Shown here piece after piece: positions 33,015-41,870 of a DNA stretch of 64,000 bases. The position numbers were made by a program, and so were the translations under genes. The notes beneath the pieces are model-generated. The model saw nothing but the letters and a program-made list of their open reading frames with translations. It was not told the DNA's origin and did no database searches. Each line of letters opens with the position of its first letter. The first letter of the stretch is position 1. The stretch is from Schumannella sp. 10F1B-5-1 (lineage in GTDB: Bacteria; Actinomycetota; Actinomycetes; Actinomycetales; Microbacteriaceae): assembly GCF_006517535.1 (NCBI RefSeq), contig NZ_VHQH01000038.1, positions 124,001-188,000 on the forward strand. The letters run 5' to 3'.

Positions 33015-34054
33015 TCACACCGCCGCGTGCGCGCTGTCGTCGATCTCGCCGACCAGCTCCTCCAGGATGTCCTCGAGGAACACCGTGCCGTGGATGCGCC
33101 CCTCCGCGTCGGCCGTGCGGGCGACATGCACCCCGTCGCGGCGCAGGCGGGCGAGTGCGTCCTCCAGCTCGGCGTCGCGGCCGATCGTGACCAGGCGCCG
33201 CATCCGCTTCGCCGGAACCGGCTCCGCGTCGGCGTCGCCGGTCAGATCGAGCACGTCCTTGAGGTGCAGGTAGGCGACCGGCTCGCCCGCGTCGTCGGCG
33301 ATCACGAAGCGCGACCAGCCGGTCTCGGCGACCGCGCGCCGCACGTCGGCGGGCGTGCTCGCGCGGGTGAGGGTGCGCATCCGCTCGGTCGGCACCTCGA
33401 TGTCGCTCACCCGCTTGTCGGTGAACTCGAATGCGGCCGCGAGCGCGCCGGTGCGGTCGTCGAGCACGCCCTCGCGGGTCGACACCGCCACGATGCCGGC
33501 GACCTCCTCGAGCGTGAACGCGCTCGTCGCCTCGTCCTTGGGCTGCACCCGGAACACCCGCAGGATGCCGTTGGCCACGCCGTTCAGCGCCCAGATCACC
33601 GGGTACAGGATGCGCGACACGAGCACGAGCGGCGGCGCCAGGATCAGCGCGGCGCGGTCGGGCACCGAGAACGCGAGGTTCTTCGGGATCATCTCGCCGA
33701 ACACGACGTGCAGGAACGTCACCGACACGAGCGCGATCACGAAGGCGATCACGCCGATCGCCTCGGCCGACAGCGCGGTGAAGCCGAGCGGGATCTCGAG
33801 CAGGTGGTGGATGGCCGGCTCGGAGACGTTGAGTATTACGAGCGAGCACACCGTGATGCCGAGCTGGCTGGTCGCCAGCATGAGCGTCGCGTGCTCCATC
33901 GCCCACAGGGTCGTCGTGGCGGCGCGGCCGCCGGCGGCCGCGCGCGGCTCGATCTGCGAGCGCTTCGCCGAGATGACCGCGAACTCCGCGCCGACGAAGA
34001 AGCCGTTCAGCACGAGCAGAACGACGAGCCACAGGATGCCGGGCAGGTACTCGC

Positions 34055-34058
<4 letters not shown>
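33015..34058 (-). CDS. CNNM/HlyC-CorC family membrane protein, short form
   Basis: A 347-residue protein. The N-terminal CNNM (DUF21) domain has about four hydrophobic segments, starting GILWLVVLLVLNGFFVGAEFAVISAKRSQIE. Two CBS domains follow (ending at GTVFLEDILEELVGEIDD), but the C-terminal CorC/HlyC domain present in its neighbour is missing. The family is linked to Mg2+/Co2+ transport. It overlaps the longer paralogue by 4 nt (ATGA), so the two are co-translated and may form a heteromer. Confidence 0.85.
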
Positions 34059-35428
<1,370 letters not shown>

Positions 35429-35620
35429 GAGTCACCCCCGACAGAGCGGAGGAGCCCGGTGGGGCAGGTGGGCGAGGGTCTATGGCAGTCGTCCATGCGA
35501 CGACCGTAAGACGGCTTTCTTCGAGAACGCTCGATCGTCGATCTCATCACTGCACACCGAGATGTGAGCGGGCACATGTGGCAGGTCTAGCGTCAGCCGC
35601 CTAGCGAAGTGAGGCTCGTC

Positions 35621-35797
35621 ATGAGCGACTCGGCCCGGTTCAGTCCCCAGCACGACGGAAGGCATCGCGCCGAGCGTGGCGAGATCACGCGGCGGGGCCG
35701 GGCGCCCGTGCCGCGGCCGGCGCCCCGGCGACTCGCCGCGGCTGATGCGGAGCCCATCGCGCCGCAACCCGACGTCGAGGAGCGCCCCGAACACTGA
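35621..35797 (+). CDS. Possible small basic protein, uncertain
   Basis: A 58-residue frame (Arg/Pro/Ala-rich, ends PQPDVEERPEH) with GTGAGG upstream of its ATG. It is the only plausible gene in the 574-bp gap 35429-36002; the rest of the gap shows nothing I can name. It could be chance coding in a GC-rich region. Confidence 0.25.
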   Translation: MSDSARFSPQHDGRHRAERGEITRRGRAPVPRPAPRRLAAADAEPIAPQPDVEERPEH

Positions 35798-36002
35798 CTC
35801 GACGGGAGCCGCGCCGCGGTCCCGGACAACAGCTCACGCCTGCGCAGGCGGCTCCCCGGCCGCCGCCGGTCGTGCGATCGACGGGATGGCGTCCTGTCGG
35901 TCGGATGCCGTCGCCGTCAGCCGCCGGCGACGGCATCCTCTTTCCCTCCCCCGCCCGCAGCGACGACCGCCGCGGTGAGCAGAACGGCCCGCGAGGACTC
36001 TC

Positions 36003-36455
36003 ATGACCATGACCATCACGACCACCAGTCCCGACACGATCGAGCGCACCGCCCTGGGCCTGCGATCCGTCCTCGTCGGGGCGCTCCCCGTCTCGCTCCT
36101 CACGGTCGACGCACCCGAGCGCTACACGGTCGAAGCCGTGTTCTCGCGACGCCCCGAGAGAGAGGAGATCGACGGCATCCTGGCGGCATCGACGCGGCGC
36201 CACCTCGGCGACGAGGGGTATCCGACGATCGAGCTGAGCGTCTCCGACCGGCGCCTCGAGATCTCGAACACGAATCTCGAAGAGCTGCGCGACGGACTCG
36301 GCACGGTGCTCGCTCAGCGTCTCGCGGCGATCAGCGCCGAGGTCGTCGCCGCCCGGCTCGTCGCTGCAGCGCGCGCGCAGGAGTCGTCGCGGGTGGAGCA
36401 CCGTCGGGCGGCGGCCGTTATCGCGCTGGCGGAATCGATCTCATTCGTCCGCTGA
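36003..36455 (+). CDS. Protein of unknown function
   Basis: A 150-residue soluble protein, not recognised. It has a Thr-rich N-terminus, a central YTVEAVFSRRPEREEIDGILAAS and TIELSVSDRRLEISNTNLEELRDGLG, and a long C-terminal helix rich in Ala, Arg and Val. A GAGGA site precedes the ATG, and codon use looks like that of real genes in this window. It stands alone between the CNNM operon and the next orphan. Confidence 0.55.
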   Translation: MTMTITTTSPDTIERTALGLRSVLVGALPVSLLTVDAPERYTVEAVFSRRPEREEIDGILAASTRRHLGDEGYPTIELSVSDRRLEISNTNLEELRDGLGTVLAQRLAAISAEVVAARLVAAARAQESSRVEHRRAAAVIALAESISFVR

Positions 36456-36676
36456 TCGTCGCACCCCGCTCGAGCGGCTCCCGTTGCCGGCCCGTCGCCG
36501 ATTCCGTGAGGCGCGTGTGGCGGGCCGGCCCATCGATCAGGGAGAGAGATGGGGTGGTGCGACGGTGACCAAACCGTCTCGCGCAGGTTAGCGCGCGCGG
36601 GGTAGACCAGTCATTCTCCCCGAACTGGGGGTGGACGCGGCGCGAATTCGATTCATCGACGCGAACGCGAGTGATC

Positions 36677-36682
36677 TACACT
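36677..36682 (+). promoter_or_regulatory. -10 box of a leaderless promoter (orphan gene)
   Basis: TACACT, eight bases, then the ATG of the 92-residue orphan. It supports the choice of this start over the longer frame. Confidence 0.4.
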
Positions 36683-36690
36683 CCATCGCC

Positions 36691-36969
36691 ATGACGATGA
36701 AGTGGCTCGGGCGTCCGCGCGAGAAGCTGCTGCGCCGTCTCGTCTTCTCGGCGCGCGAGCGCTGCGACTGCGGCGCGGGCCTCGCCTACGACCGCCGCGC
36801 CGGGCATCCCGTCTGGGACTGCAGCGCGATCCTGCTCGGCGACGCGCTCATGGTGGCGGGGGAGCGCGGCGTCGCCGACCACCGCATCCCGTGCTCGTTC
36901 TTCGAGGTGCTGTCGGAGCGCAGCCCGGCCGCCGACGGCGCGTCGACGCGGCCTCCCGGGCTGCGCTGA
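36691..36969 (+). CDS. Small Cys-containing protein of unknown function
   Basis: A 92-residue protein. After a basic start (MKWLGRPREKLLRRLVFSARER) comes CDCGAGLAYDRRAGHPVWDCSAILLG, with three Cys and one His that could bind a metal, then a hydrophobic stretch and IPCSFFEVLSE with a fourth Cys. I do not recognise the family. The leaderless-type box upstream supports the start. It may be a small zinc-binding protein. Confidence 0.5.
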   Translation: MTMKWLGRPREKLLRRLVFSARERCDCGAGLAYDRRAGHPVWDCSAILLGDALMVAGERGVADHRIPCSFFEVLSERSPAADGASTRPPGLR

Positions 36970-36999
36970 GTCGCTCGCGCGGCTCCGATTCCAGCTCGC

Positions 37000-37272
37000 T
37001 CAGTGCACCGCGGCCGTGACCGCGACCATGAGCCCGGCGATCACGGTGACCACGAGCCCGAGCACGGCTCCGACGATCGCGACGACGACGCGGCGCGTGC
37101 GCCCGGTCTCGAAGCGGCGGATGCCGGCGATGCCGAGCCCCAGCGCCGCCACGCCGGCGACGAGTGCGACGACGTCGCCGATCACCGGGATGACGAGGAA
37201 CGCGAGCGCCAGTACGGCGACGACGGTCGACCAGACGCTCACGGCGTCGTGCGGGGTCGGCTCGTCGGGCAT
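37000..37272 (-). CDS. Small membrane protein, DUF4190-like
   Basis: A 90-residue protein with two hydrophobic segments separated by IAGIRRFETGRTRRVVV, the usual layout of DUF4190-type proteins (a glycine-rich first hairpin, then a second segment). Function unknown. The ATG at 37272 is chosen; upstream the frame would run into the next promoter. Confidence 0.6.
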   Translation of the reverse strand: MPDEPTPHDAVSVWSTVVAVLALAFLVIPVIGDVVALVAGVAALGLGIAGIRRFETGRTRRVVVAIVGAVLGLVVTVIAGLMVAVTAAVH

Positions 37273-37375
37273 GCTCTCTCGTCGCTCGGGTGGTCGCTCG
37301 CTGGTCGCTCGGCACTTCACGCTAGCGGCCGGTCGGCAGTACGCGACGGTCACTTGATTAATACATCGAACGCTG

Positions 37376-37381
37376 TACTGT
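37376..37381 (+). promoter_or_regulatory. -10 box of a leaderless promoter (CmtR-like gene)
   Basis: TACTGT, seven bases, then GTG. The AT-rich bases just upstream (TTGATTAATACATCGAA, 37354-37370) are a likely binding region for the repressor. Confidence 0.45.
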
Positions 37382-37388
37382 CGGGTGC

Positions 37389-37724
37389 GTGACCGGAACC
37401 GTGACGCTCACCCACACCGCGGCCCTGGCGCGTCTGGGCTACGCGCTCTCCGACGAGACGCGCACGCGGGTGCTGCTGGCGCTGCGCGAGGCGCCGGCGT
37501 TCCCCTCCGACCTCGCCGACGCGCTCGAGGTCTCGCGCCAGTCGATGTCGAATCATCTCGCGTGCCTCCGCGGCTGCGGGCTGGTCGAGGGCATCCGCGA
37601 CGGGCGCAACACCTGGTATCGGCTCGCCGACCCGCACCTCGCGCCCGCGCTCGACGACCTGCTGCGCCTGATGCTGGTCGTCGACCCGGGCTGCTGCGCG
37701 GGCGAGGAGTGCAGCTGCGCATGA
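37389..37724 (+). CDS. ArsR/SmtB-family metal sensor, CmtR-like
   Basis: A 111-residue winged-helix repressor. It has LGYALSDETRTRVLLALREAPAFPSDLADALEVSRQSMSNHLACLRGCGLVEGIRDGRNTWYRLAD, close in layout to the Cd(II)/Pb(II) sensor CmtR, including a Cys in the recognition helix (HLACLRGCG) and a Cys-rich C-terminus (CCAGEECSC). It overlaps the CDF transporter gene by 4 nt, so it should control that exporter. The metal is inferred, not proven. Confidence 0.8.
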   Translation: MTGTVTLTHTAALARLGYALSDETRTRVLLALREAPAFPSDLADALEVSRQSMSNHLACLRGCGLVEGIRDGRNTWYRLADPHLAPALDDLLRLMLVVDPGCCAGEECSCA

Positions 37725-38398
37725 CGCCGATCGAGACCCGCACCGCGCTCGACCCTCGGCGGCGCGCGGTGCTGCAGCGTCGCATCCGCTGGATCGTCGC
37801 CGCGACCATCGCGTACAACGTGATCGAGGCGATCGTCTCCCTGAGCGCCGGGGCCGCCGCCTCATCGAGTGCGCTCATCGGCTTCGGGCTCGACTCGATC
37901 GTCGAGGTGCTCTCGGCGGCTGCTGTCGCCTGGCAGTTCGCCTCACCCGAGCCGCAGCGACGCGAGCGGGTCGCGCTGCGCGTGATCGCGATCTCGTTCT
38001 TCGGGCTGGCGCTGTTCGTCGCCGTGGATGCGGTGCGCGCGCTGCTCGGGTTCGCCGAGCCGCAGTATTCGATCGTCGGCATCGCGCTCGCCGCCGTGAG
38101 CGTGGCGATCATGCCCGCGTTCTCATGGTTCGAGCGGCGCACGGGGCGGGAGCTCGGCTCGGCCTCGGCGATCGCCGATTCCAAGCAGACGCTGGTCTGC
38201 GCCTGGCTGTCAGCGGCGGTGCTGGTGGGTCTTGGCCTCAACCTGCTGCTCGGATGGGCGTGGGCCGATTCGGTCGCTGCCCTCGCGATCGCCGTGTTCG
38301 CCGTCAAGGAGGGCGTGGAGGCGTGGCGCGGAGATGCCTGCAAACAGCCCATCTCGGCGCTCACCGATCCCGCCAGTGAGACCTGCGACTGCTGCTGA
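37721..38398 (+). CDS. Cation diffusion facilitator-like transporter
   Basis: A 225-residue membrane protein with about six hydrophobic segments. GFGLDSIVEVLSAA and IADSKQTLVCAWLS, with WADSVAALAIA later, carry the paired Asp positions of CDF metal transporters. The usual cytosolic C-terminal domain is missing or very short, and the protein ends in CDCC. It is translationally coupled to the CmtR-like repressor and is probably a heavy-metal exporter. It converges on arsR with a 1-bp gap. Confidence 0.75.
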   Translation: MTPIETRTALDPRRRAVLQRRIRWIVAATIAYNVIEAIVSLSAGAAASSSALIGFGLDSIVEVLSAAAVAWQFASPEPQRRERVALRVIAISFFGLALFVAVDAVRALLGFAEPQYSIVGIALAAVSVAIMPAFSWFERRTGRELGSASAIADSKQTLVCAWLSAAVLVGLGLNLLLGWAWADSVAALAIAVFAVKEGVEAWRGDACKQPISALTDPASETCDCC

Positions 38399-38399
38399 A

Positions 38400-38756
38400 T
38401 CAGACTGTGCGCAGCAGATCGGCGATCTTGTCGAGCGATCCCGGCACGAGCGCGTAGTAGGCCCACGTGCCGCGCTTCGAGCGGGTGAGGAAGCCGGCCT
38501 CCATCAGCACTTTGAGGTGATGCGAGACGGTGGGCTGAGACAGACCGAGCGGCTCCTGAAGGTCGCAGACGCACGCTTCCTGGCCGACGTGCGACGCGAC
38601 GATCGAGACGATCCGCACGCGGGCGGGGTCGGCGAGCGCCTTGAGCGCGCGGGCGACGGTCTCGGCATCGGAGGGGGCGATCGCCTGCTTCGTGAGCGGC
38701 GCGCAACAGGCGGCGGCCGAGACGTCGGTGATCGGGAGCAGCTCGGCGACAGGCAT
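38400..38756 (-). CDS. arsR: Arsenic-responsive repressor ArsR
   Basis: A 118-residue winged-helix protein. It has LADPARVRIVSIVASHVGQEACVCDL, where the CVC pair in the helix before the recognition helix is the arsenite/antimonite-binding site of ArsR, and LSQPTVSHHLKVLMEAGFL as the DNA-reading part. An additional CC near residue 17 may serve as a further metal ligand. It is divergent from the arsC operon with a shared palindrome between. Confidence 0.9.
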   Translation of the reverse strand: MPVAELLPITDVSAAACCAPLTKQAIAPSDAETVARALKALADPARVRIVSIVASHVGQEACVCDLQEPLGLSQPTVSHHLKVLMEAGFLTRSKRGTWAYYALVPGSLDKIADLLRTV

Positions 38757-38776
38757 GAGGCCATCATGCGCTCATC

Positions 38777-38810
38777 CATCGACAAATGTCTATATTGACG
38801 AACGTCGATG
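38777..38810. promoter_or_regulatory. ArsR operator between arsR and arsC
   Basis: CATCGACAAATG at the left end and CGTCGATG at the right end, around an AT-rich centre (TCTATATTGACG), form an inverted repeat of the ATCGA...TCGAT type typical of ArsR sites. It is in the 96-bp gap between the divergent starts and probably controls both directions. Confidence 0.7.
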
Positions 38811-38852
38811 TTCGGGGTCACACTGGCGTTGACCGATCGTCTGGAGGATCCG

Positions 38853-39272
38853 ATGCCCGACAAGCCCACCGTGCTGTTCGTGTGCGTGCACAACGCCGGC
38901 CGCTCGCAGATGGCCGCCGGGTGGCTGCGCGAGCTGGCCGGCGACCGCGTCGAGGTGCTGTCGGCCGGCAGTGAACCCGCCGATCAGCTGAACCCGATCG
39001 CGGTCGCCGCGATGTCCGAGGTCGGCATCGACATCGCCGACGCCGAGCCCAAGATCCTGACCGTGGATGCCGTCCGCGAGTCCGACGTCGTCATCACGAT
39101 GGGCTGCGGCGACACCTGCCCGATCTTCCCCGGCAAGCGCTACGAGGACTGGGAGCTCACCGACCCGGCCGGCAAGTCCCTCGACGACGTCCGCCCCATC
39201 CGCGACGAGATCCGCGGTCGCATCGAGGCCCTCATCGCCGAGATCGTCCCCGCCCAGGGGGCGACAGCATGA
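38853..39272 (+). CDS. arsC: Arsenate reductase, low-molecular-weight phosphatase type
   Basis: A 139-residue enzyme that reduces arsenate to arsenite. The catalytic loop is C11-V-H-N-A-G-R17-S (CX5R), and MGCGDTCPIFPGKRYEDW supplies the further cysteines; this variant is the one that works with mycothiol and mycoredoxin or thioredoxin in Actinobacteria. CTGGAGGA sets the start at ATG 38853; the longer frame would overlap the operator. It overlaps the flavoprotein gene by 4 nt. Confidence 0.9.
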   Translation: MPDKPTVLFVCVHNAGRSQMAAGWLRELAGDRVEVLSAGSEPADQLNPIAVAAMSEVGIDIADAEPKILTVDAVRESDVVITMGCGDTCPIFPGKRYEDWELTDPAGKSLDDVRPIRDEIRGRIEALIAEIVPAQGATA

Positions 39273-40582
39273 CCACCACCGACAGCGCGCCTATCGCGGC
39301 GGTCGCGGGCCACCGCGAGACCAGCCTTCCCGTCGTCATCATCGGAGCAGGTCCCGTCGGCCTCGCCGCCGCCGCTCAGCTGCTCGAGCGCGGCATCGAG
39401 CCGCTCGTCCTCGAGCAAGGCGACCATGCCGGTGCCGCGATCAGTGAGTGGGGCCACATCCGGCTCTTCTCGCCGTGGCGGCACGTCACGGACGCAGCCT
39501 CGGTGCGGCTGCTCGAGGCGCAGGGCTGGACGCCGCAGCATCCCGACGCGCTGCCGACCGGTCACGAGCTCGTGAAGCACTACCTCGCGCCGCTCGCTGC
39601 GACCCCGCAGCTGGAGTCGCGCATCCGCTACGGCGTCACCGTCGAGAACGTCTCGCGCGACGGCATGGACCGCACCCGGACCGCCGGCCGCGAGTCGACG
39701 CCGTTCCTCGTCCGCATCGACTCCACTGGCGACGAGGACGAGATCCGTGCCCGAGCCGTCATCGACGCCTCCGGCACCTTCTCGACCCCGAACCCGGTGA
39801 CCACATCCGGACTCGCCGCGCGACACGGCGCCGAGGTCGCCGACCGGCTGACCCACGGCCTGCCCGACGTGCTCGGTCGCGACCGCGCGCAGTTCGCCGG
39901 ACGCCGCGTCGCTGTCGTCGGCGCCGGGCACTCGGCCGCCAACACGCTCATCGCGCTGCGCCGCCTGGCCGAGCAGGAGCCCGGCACGAGCATCACCTGG
40001 GCGATCCGCTCGGCGAACCCGCACCGCGTCTTCGGATCCGACGACGACCAGCTGCCGGGCCGCGCATCACTCGGCGCCGCCACGCGCGAGCTCATCGACG
40101 ACGGCGCGGTCTCCCTGATCGATCAATTCTTGATCGACGACGTCGAGCCGCGCGACGACGCCGTGGCGCTGGTCGGCAGACGAGACGGAACATCGACGGT
40201 CGTCGAAGCCGACGTCGTCGTCGTCGCGACCGGGTTCCGACCCCACCTCGACGGACTCCGCGAGATCCGGCTCCGCCTCGATGACGTCGTCGAGGCGCCG
40301 GAGAAGCTGGCGCCGCTCATCGACCCCAACGAGCACTCCTGCGGCTCGGTGCCGCCGCACGGCGTCGACGAGCTCAGCCACCCCGAGAAGGGCTTCTGGC
40401 TGGCCGGGATGAAGTCCTACGGCCGTGCGCCGACCTTCCTGCTGCTCACCGGCTACGAGCAGGTGCGCTCGATCGCCGATGAGCTCGCCGGCCGCCACGA
40501 CGAAGCCCGCCGAATCGAGCTCGTGCTGCCCGAGACCGGCGTGTGCTCGACCGACCTCGCCACCGCCGCCTCCTGTTGCTGA
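39269..40582 (+). CDS. FAD/NAD(P)-dependent flavoprotein of the ars operon
   Basis: A 437-residue flavoprotein. The FAD-binding motif is VVIIGAGPVGLAAAAQL near residue 24 and the NAD(P) motif is VAVVGAGHSAANTLIAL near residue 213. VVVVATGFRPHL is the usual ATG motif of flavin monooxygenases and thioredoxin-reductase-like enzymes. It ends VCSTDLATAASCC with three cysteines. Such a gene follows arsC in many actinobacterial ars operons; an oxidation or reduction of arsenicals is inferred. Starts 4 nt inside arsC and overlaps the acetyltransferase start. Confidence 0.8.
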   Translation: MTTTDSAPIAAVAGHRETSLPVVIIGAGPVGLAAAAQLLERGIEPLVLEQGDHAGAAISEWGHIRLFSPWRHVTDAASVRLLEAQGWTPQHPDALPTGHELVKHYLAPLAATPQLESRIRYGVTVENVSRDGMDRTRTAGRESTPFLVRIDSTGDEDEIRARAVIDASGTFSTPNPVTTSGLAARHGAEVADRLTHGLPDVLGRDRAQFAGRRVAVVGAGHSAANTLIALRRLAEQEPGTSITWAIRSANPHRVFGSDDDQLPGRASLGAATRELIDDGAVSLIDQFLIDDVEPRDDAVALVGRRDGTSTVVEADVVVVATGFRPHLDGLREIRLRLDDVVEAPEKLAPLIDPNEHSCGSVPPHGVDELSHPEKGFWLAGMKSYGRAPTFLLLTGYEQVRSIADELAGRHDEARRIELVLPETGVCSTDLATAASCC

Positions 40583-41079
40583 TGCGCATTCGCGCCATGG
40601 CCGAGGACGACTGGCCCGCCGTCGAGGAGATCTACCGCGCCGGCATCGCCACCGGCAACGCGACCTTCGAGTCCCAGCCGCCCACGTGGGAGCGGTTCGA
40701 TGCCTCTCGTCGGAGAGAGCTCAGGCTCGTCGCTGCCGACGAGGGCGGCGACGTCGTCGGCTGGGCTGCGGTGTCCGGGGTCTCCGCCAGGCCGGTGTAT
40801 TCCGGCCTGGTCGAGCACTCCGTCTACGTGCACCCCGGCCACACGGGGCGGGGCATCGGCCGGGCACTCGTCGACGAACTCATCGCGCAGGCGCCGGATG
40901 CCGGGGTCTGGACGATCCAGTCGAGCATCTTCCGGGAGAACACCGCGAGCCTCGGGCTCCACGCCAACGCCGGATTCCGAACCGTCGGGACGCGGGAGCG
41001 CATCGCGCTCATGACCTACGGGCCGTACGAAGGGCAGTGGCGAGACACGATCCTCATCGAATGGCGCGCTCCGGAATAA
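40582..41079 (+). CDS. GNAT N-acetyltransferase, ArsN-like
   Basis: A 165-residue GNAT enzyme of the phosphinothricin/arsinothricin acetyltransferase group. It has IRAMAEDDWPAVEEIYRAGIATGNATFE at the start, VYVHPGHTGRGIGRALVDELI for acetyl-CoA binding and NTASLGLHANAGFRTVGTRERIA at the end. In arsenic loci (ArsN) these enzymes acetylate the antibiotic arsinothricin. Its start codon overlaps the flavoprotein stop (TGATG), so it is the third gene of the ars operon. Substrate is inferred from context. Confidence 0.8.
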   Translation: MRIRAMAEDDWPAVEEIYRAGIATGNATFESQPPTWERFDASRRRELRLVAADEGGDVVGWAAVSGVSARPVYSGLVEHSVYVHPGHTGRGIGRALVDELIAQAPDAGVWTIQSSIFRENTASLGLHANAGFRTVGTRERIALMTYGPYEGQWRDTILIEWRAPE

Positions 41080-41117
41080 CGTCGTCGCGACTCTCCGACG
41101 CCCCGGGCGGCAACGAA

Positions 41118-41142
41118 AAAGCCCCCGACTCGCGGGGGCTTT
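41118..41142. terminator. Bidirectional terminator, ars operon / tRNA-Phe
   Basis: AAAGCCCCCG-ACTCG-CGGGGGCTTT is a perfect 10-bp stem, with A-rich bases on the left and T-rich bases on the right. It separates the ars operon from the convergent tRNA cluster and can stop transcripts from both sides. Confidence 0.85.
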
Positions 41143-41147
41143 CGCTG

Positions 41148-41220
41148 TGGCTCCGACCGGCGTCGATCCGGTGACCTTCCGATTTTCAGTCGGACGCTCT
41201 ACCAACTGAGCTACAGAGCC
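41148..41220 (-). tRNA. tRNA-Phe (GAA)
   Basis: Read on the minus strand it starts GGCTCTGTAGCTCAG, has anticodon loop CTGAAAA (anticodon GAA) flanked by TCCGA/TCGGA, T-loop stem ACCGG/CCGGT and discriminator A. The 3' CCA is not encoded. Last of three tRNA genes on this strand. Confidence 0.95.
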
Positions 41221-41249
41221 GAGGGCTCGAGGTGAGCCCGGATGGAGAA

Positions 41250-41272
41250 GAACCCCTCCAGGAGAGGGGTTC
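41250..41272 (-). terminator. Hairpin between tRNA-Asp and tRNA-Phe
   Basis: GAACCCCTC-CAGGA-GAGGGGTTC is a perfect 9-bp stem with AAG before and GCTT after. It may be a terminator or an RNase processing signal inside the tRNA transcript. Confidence 0.5.
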
Positions 41273-41279
41273 GCTTCCG

Positions 41280-41353
41280 CGACCCTGACGGGACTTGAAC
41301 CCGCGACCTCCGCCGTGACAGGGCGGCACGCTAACCAACTGCGCTACAGGGCC
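41280..41353 (-). tRNA. tRNA-Asp (GTC)
   Basis: On the minus strand GGCCCTGTAGCGCAG begins the gene; the anticodon loop is CTGTCAC (GTC), with GCCGCC/GGCGG stem, GGGTTCAAGTCCC T-arm, and an acceptor closing with CAGGGTC plus discriminator G. Confidence 0.95.
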
Positions 41354-41424
41354 TTGCTTGTTGAGTTGTTGCGGTTGCCAACTGTACTGCCTTCTCAGGC
41401 TCCGACCGAATCGGCCGGATTCAG

Positions 41425-41497
41425 TGACCCCAACGGGATTCGAACCCGTGCTGCCGCCGTGAAAGGGCGGTGTCCTAGGCCACTAAACGATGGGGCC
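41425..41497 (-). tRNA. tRNA-Glu (TTC)
   Basis: On the minus strand GGCCCCATCGTTTAGTGG begins the gene; the anticodon loop is CTTTCAC (TTC), with a CGGGTTCGAATCCCG T-arm, acceptor TGGGGTC and discriminator A. First gene of the Glu-Asp-Phe cluster. Confidence 0.95.
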
Positions 41498-41870
41498 GTG
41501 CAGTGCGGACGCGATCTGCCGAAGCAGGCGGCGTACCGAACGGCAACCGAGGAGTAAGCATAGGTGGCGCTCGGGCAAAACGCGAATCGAGCGCGAGTCG
41601 CCGAATCCGGCGCTCGCGAAGGGCGTCGAGCGCCGGGATGCCGCACCCCAGTTCGGGGGTGGACCGCGCATCCGGGAGCTCGTGCCGATTCCGCGGCGCT
41701 CGCGCGGATGTCCCCGGCAACCGCGGCATCCCGGCGTAGTTTCAACCCGACATTGAGGCTTGGCCCCCGACGGGCGTGCCCATCCGTCGTGGAATCCGTG
41801 CTGGTCTGATGCCGACACGTGTTGTTACTGTGATTGATGTTGTCAATGTGAATAGCGCGAAGAGGGCGCG
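41498..41870. other. 373-bp intergenic region before tRNA-Glu and the M23 peptidase gene
   Basis: No convincing gene. The left side must hold the tRNA promoter (minus strand; TTGCCC and TTACTC about 15 bp apart near 41550-41575). The right side (41820-41860) is AT-rich, with TTGTTACTGTGATTGATGTTG and the short inverted repeat ATTGA-TGTTG-TCAAT, and must contain the promoter of the peptidase gene. I looked for a c-di-AMP riboswitch, which often precedes such genes, and did not find one. Confidence 0.5.

Noticed and set aside
35429-36002. A larger gene in this gap
   Set aside because: Frames in this stretch are short, overlap each other on both strands and lack ribosome-binding sites, apart from the weak candidate at 35621.
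41498-41870. c-di-AMP (ydaO) riboswitch before the murein hydrolase genes
   Set aside because: Such riboswitches often precede cell-wall hydrolases in Actinobacteria, but I could not find the conserved core or its pairing pattern in this gap.
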